Assembly: GCA_905235955.1 (NCBI GenBank)
Contig: CAJONN010000081.1
Span: 1 to 8,317, forward strand
Reading direction: 5' to 3'
DNA length: 8,317 bases
Origin: an uncultured Marinilabiliaceae bacterium
Lineage (GTDB): Bacteria > Bacteroidota > Bacteroidia > Bacteroidales > Marinilabiliaceae
The notes below the pieces were generated by a model, which saw only the letters and a program-made list of their open reading frames with translations, had not been told where the DNA came from and searched no databases. Numbering within the stretch: position 1 is the stretch's first letter; the number at the start of each line of letters is the position of its first letter. The position numbers and the translations under genes were made by a program. Shown here piece after piece: positions 6,673 through 8,317 of the stretch.

Positions 6673-7947
6673 ATGAAAAATGCATTTATGTGGAGTCTTA
6701 CGCTCCTTTCCCTTACACTGAATCTGACATCGTGTAACGACGATGATGACGCACCAATTATCAATGATGAGGTTGAGGTTCAAATTGTCAGCAATGATTC
6801 CTCAACACCCGTAACATTGTCATTTGAGATGCCCCTCAACTTGGAAAATGTTGAGGTTACTAACAGCAATATTACCCTAACCAACGTAAGAACTGGTGAG
6901 GTGCAAACTCTGACCAATGCTATCAAGAAGACAGACAATGATTTTATAGCAACATTCAACGAGGTAGAAGAAGGAACATACAACCTGAAGGTCGATGGAG
7001 AATTGTCGTTCACCATTAATGGTGTAGCTGGTTCAAGTAAGTTTGAGACCACTCAGGAAAATATCAGCATCTCACGCACAACCACATCTATAAAGGTTAC
7101 CATTAGTACTTTTACAGCCAAAGGAGGCTTTATCATCAGCGAGGTATTCTTTACAGGCACCACCACTCCTGAAGGCAAGCAGTATAGCAACGACCAGTAT
7201 ATAGTTATCACCAACAACAGCGACATCACCCTTTATGCCGACGGCATTGCTATCCTTGAGTCATCATTCATGACAGTTGACAAATATGAATATATACCCG
7301 ATATCAGCAAGGACACTATGGCTGTGGAGGCTGTCTATGTAATACCCGGCGAAGGCACAAGCGTACCCGTTGAACCCGGCAAGTCGCTCACTTTGGCCGT
7401 CAATGCCATCAACCACCTTGAAGGTAACGCCAACTCCATCGACTTGAGCAGTGCCGACTATGAATTCTATGACATCAGCAGCAACCCCAACTTCAATGAT
7501 GTAGATAACCCCGAAGTACCCAACCTCGACAAATGGTTCTGCTATACAGCAACTATCTACACCCTACACAATCGCGGATTCCACTCAATGGCCATAGCCA
7601 AGATGAAGGAGACCAAGGATAACTGGTTAGAGAAATATGCCTACAGTGGCAAATATAAAATGGAGGTTAAGGGAAATACATACGAAATGGATGTGAAGAA
7701 TACCTACAAAGTGCCCATGTCGTGGATAATTGATGGCATCAACCTGAGTGTTGAGGAGGGATGGAAGTGGAATGTACTGCCTGCCAATATCGACAGCGGT
7801 TGGACATACTGCGGCAAGACCAAAAACGACAATACACGCTACAGTAAAGCAGTTATCCGCAAAACCGACAATGAGGGCAAGTATGTCGATACGAATAACT
7901 CTACCAACGATTTTATCCCCGAAGCAACCCCTACATTGCTCAAATAG
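6673..7947 (+). CDS. DUF4876 family lipoprotein, probably surface-exposed
   Basis: This is a 424-residue lipoprotein. The lipobox LTSC gives Cys21 as the modified residue, directly followed by NDDDD, a close match to the acidic surface-export signal known from Bacteroides (SDDDD-like). Residues about 33-130 form a beta-sandwich-like module ('ITLTNVRTG', 'FNEVEEGTYNLKVDG'). From about 150 the DUF4876 (PF16215) core begins: 'GGFIISEVFFTGTTTPEGK', 'YIVITNNSDITLYADGIAI', 'VYVIPGEGTSVPVEPGKSL', 'NPEVPNLDKWF', 'LHNRGFHS'. The length suits the family, about 400 residues. The order ISE...GT...NNSD...LYADG recalls lamin-tail domains, a structural guess only. It starts 30 bp after the DUF6850-type gene; AAAAAGT upstream is not a real Shine-Dalgarno. 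It is the last operon gene. Probably an extracellular ligand-binding or structural subunit; the substrate is unknown. Confidence 0.88.
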   Translation: MKNAFMWSLTLLSLTLNLTSCNDDDDAPIINDEVEVQIVSNDSSTPVTLSFEMPLNLENVEVTNSNITLTNVRTGEVQTLTNAIKKTDNDFIATFNEVEEGTYNLKVDGELSFTINGVAGSSKFETTQENISISRTTTSIKVTISTFTAKGGFIISEVFFTGTTTPEGKQYSNDQYIVITNNSDITLYADGIAILESSFMTVDKYEYIPDISKDTMAVEAVYVIPGEGTSVPVEPGKSLTLAVNAINHLEGNANSIDLSSADYEFYDISSNPNFNDVDNPEVPNLDKWFCYTATIYTLHNRGFHSMAIAKMKETKDNWLEKYAYSGKYKMEVKGNTYEMDVKNTYKVPMSWIIDGINLSVEEGWKWNVLPANIDSGWTYCGKTKNDNTRYSKAVIRKTDNEGKYVDTNNSTNDFIPEATPTLLK

Positions 7948-7959
7948 AAACATAGATAA

Positions 7960-8026
7960 CACAGATTGAGAGGATAATAGGGAAGTGAATAGTTTGCGCA
8001 AATCCTTATTATCCGCACAATCTGTG
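7960..8026 (+). repeat. Long imperfect hairpin after the operon
   Basis: CACAGATTG (7960-7968) pairs with CAATCTGTG (8018-8026). After a 3x3 internal loop, GGATAATAGG (7972-7981) pairs with CCTTATTATCC (8005-8014) with one wobble. No T tract follows, so it is not itself a terminator. It lies 12 nt after the last stop codon and just before the terminator, and could protect the mRNA 3' end. The CACAGATT text is of a type that recurs as intergenic repeats in Bacteroidota. Confidence 0.65.
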
Positions 8027-8035
8027 CATCCACTC

Positions 8036-8071
8036 ACACGGTTCTTTCAAATGAGAGAGCCGTGTTTTTTT
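8036..8071 (+). terminator. Intrinsic terminator of the receptor/lipoprotein operon
   Basis: ACACGGTTCTTTC (8036-8048) pairs fully with GAGAGAGCCGTGT (8053-8065), two G-U wobbles, with a 4-nt AAAT loop. Seven T follow (8065-8071). It is strong and lies about 90 bp after the last stop. Confidence 0.9.
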
Positions 8072-8076
8072 ACTCC

Positions 8077-8119
8077 TTACTTAAGTTTCGCAAGTAGAAA
8101 TGTTCTGCAAACAAGTCCC
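8077..8119 (+). repeat. 43-bp exact repeat, right copy
   Basis: It is identical to 1741-1783 and in the same orientation, with flanking bases differing on both sides, so the match is exactly 43 bp. It begins 5 bp past the operon terminator's T tract. The two copies bracket the operon, 6336 bp apart. Confidence 0.92.
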
Positions 8120-8317
8120 CAATATATGACCTTCCCATTAATTTTACTTTTTATCTCGCTATGCTCAATCATCTTCGAGTCTGTGCCGACAGACTCAACG
8201 ATGATTGAGCGAAGCGAGATAAAAAGTAACAAAAAGAACTCGTCGCTGTTGCCACTCCGCTAAAAATTATCTTCGCTCCGCTAAACGATTTTAACTCGCT
8301 TCGCTCAAACAGAAAAT
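8120..8317. other. Repeat-rich non-coding end of the window
   Basis: No credible gene is seen. An open plus-strand frame across 7985-8263 runs through the terminator, the 43-bp repeat and the long hairpin, so it is not coding. After the hairpin at 8144-8229 come three CGCTCCGCT-like units (8255-8261, 8274-8282, 8295-8306), the last an exact complement of 8207-8218. Confidence 0.6.
8144..8229. repeat. 86-nt near-perfect inverted repeat
   Basis: The arms 8144-8184 and 8189-8229 are complementary around a 4-nt GCCG centre with only a few mismatches. The outer arm is TTACTTTTTATCTCGCT against AGCGAGATAAAAAGTAA, and the inner arm GAGTCTGT against ACAGACTC. It contains GAGCGAAGCGAG (8207-8218), and its left half (8153-8175) recurs with two changes at 1648-1670, marking a dispersed palindromic family. 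It could act as a bidirectional terminator or be a REP- or MITE-like unit; which one cannot be told here. Confidence 0.85.

Noticed and set aside
7627..8037. Minus-strand open frame of 136 codons over the end of the DUF4876 gene
   Set aside because: It is antisense to a well-conserved DUF4876 region and crosses the post-operon hairpin. It has no recognisable domain or promoter.
7985..8263. Plus-strand open frame of 92 codons after the operon
   Set aside because: It reads through the intrinsic terminator, the 43-bp repeat and the 86-nt palindrome, which explain the sequence without coding.

Overview
The window looks like Bacteroidota chromosome, probably order Bacteroidales. Three things point there. 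Promoters fit the TTTG / TAnnTTTG (-33/-7) pattern of that phylum. Starts lack Shine-Dalgarno sequences. The protein families (CarboxypepD_reg-like TonB-dependent receptor, DUF4876, DUF6850-type barrel, AAA-ATPase_like) are typical of the phylum. I cannot name a genus from sequence alone.

Region 1 (1-935): the 5' part of an AAA-ATPase_like/PD-(D/E)XK-family gene runs off the left edge on the minus strand. Two minus-strand tRNA genes follow, tRNA-Pro(GGG) and tRNA-His(GTG), each with its own promoter and intrinsic terminator. The tRNA-His promoter is the mirror image of the promoter of the next gene, which is transcribed the other way. Both lie inside one 37-bp imperfect palindrome.

Region 2 (935-1997): a 229-residue AlkD-like HEAT-repeat (DNA alkylation repair family) protein, then about 370 bp of repeat-rich non-coding DNA.

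Region 3 (1993-8071): a four-gene plus-strand operon with one recognisable promoter (1969-2000) and one strong terminator (8036-8071). It encodes a TonB-dependent outer-membrane receptor, a small surface-type lipoprotein, a DUF6850-type outer-membrane barrel protein and a DUF4876 lipoprotein. The first three genes are joined by ATGA overlaps and the fourth follows after 30 bp. No SusD partner is present. The layout suggests an outer-membrane uptake or display complex: an energised TonB channel, a second barrel, and two lipoproteins with acidic export signals. The two lipoproteins appear to share a related N-terminal beta-sandwich module. The substrate is unknown.

Region 4 (8072-8317): non-coding and repeat-rich. 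It holds a second exact copy of a 43-bp repeat also found upstream of the operon at 1741-1783, so the operon sits between direct repeats. It also holds an 86-nt near-perfect hairpin built from a dispersed GAGCGAAGCGAG-type motif.
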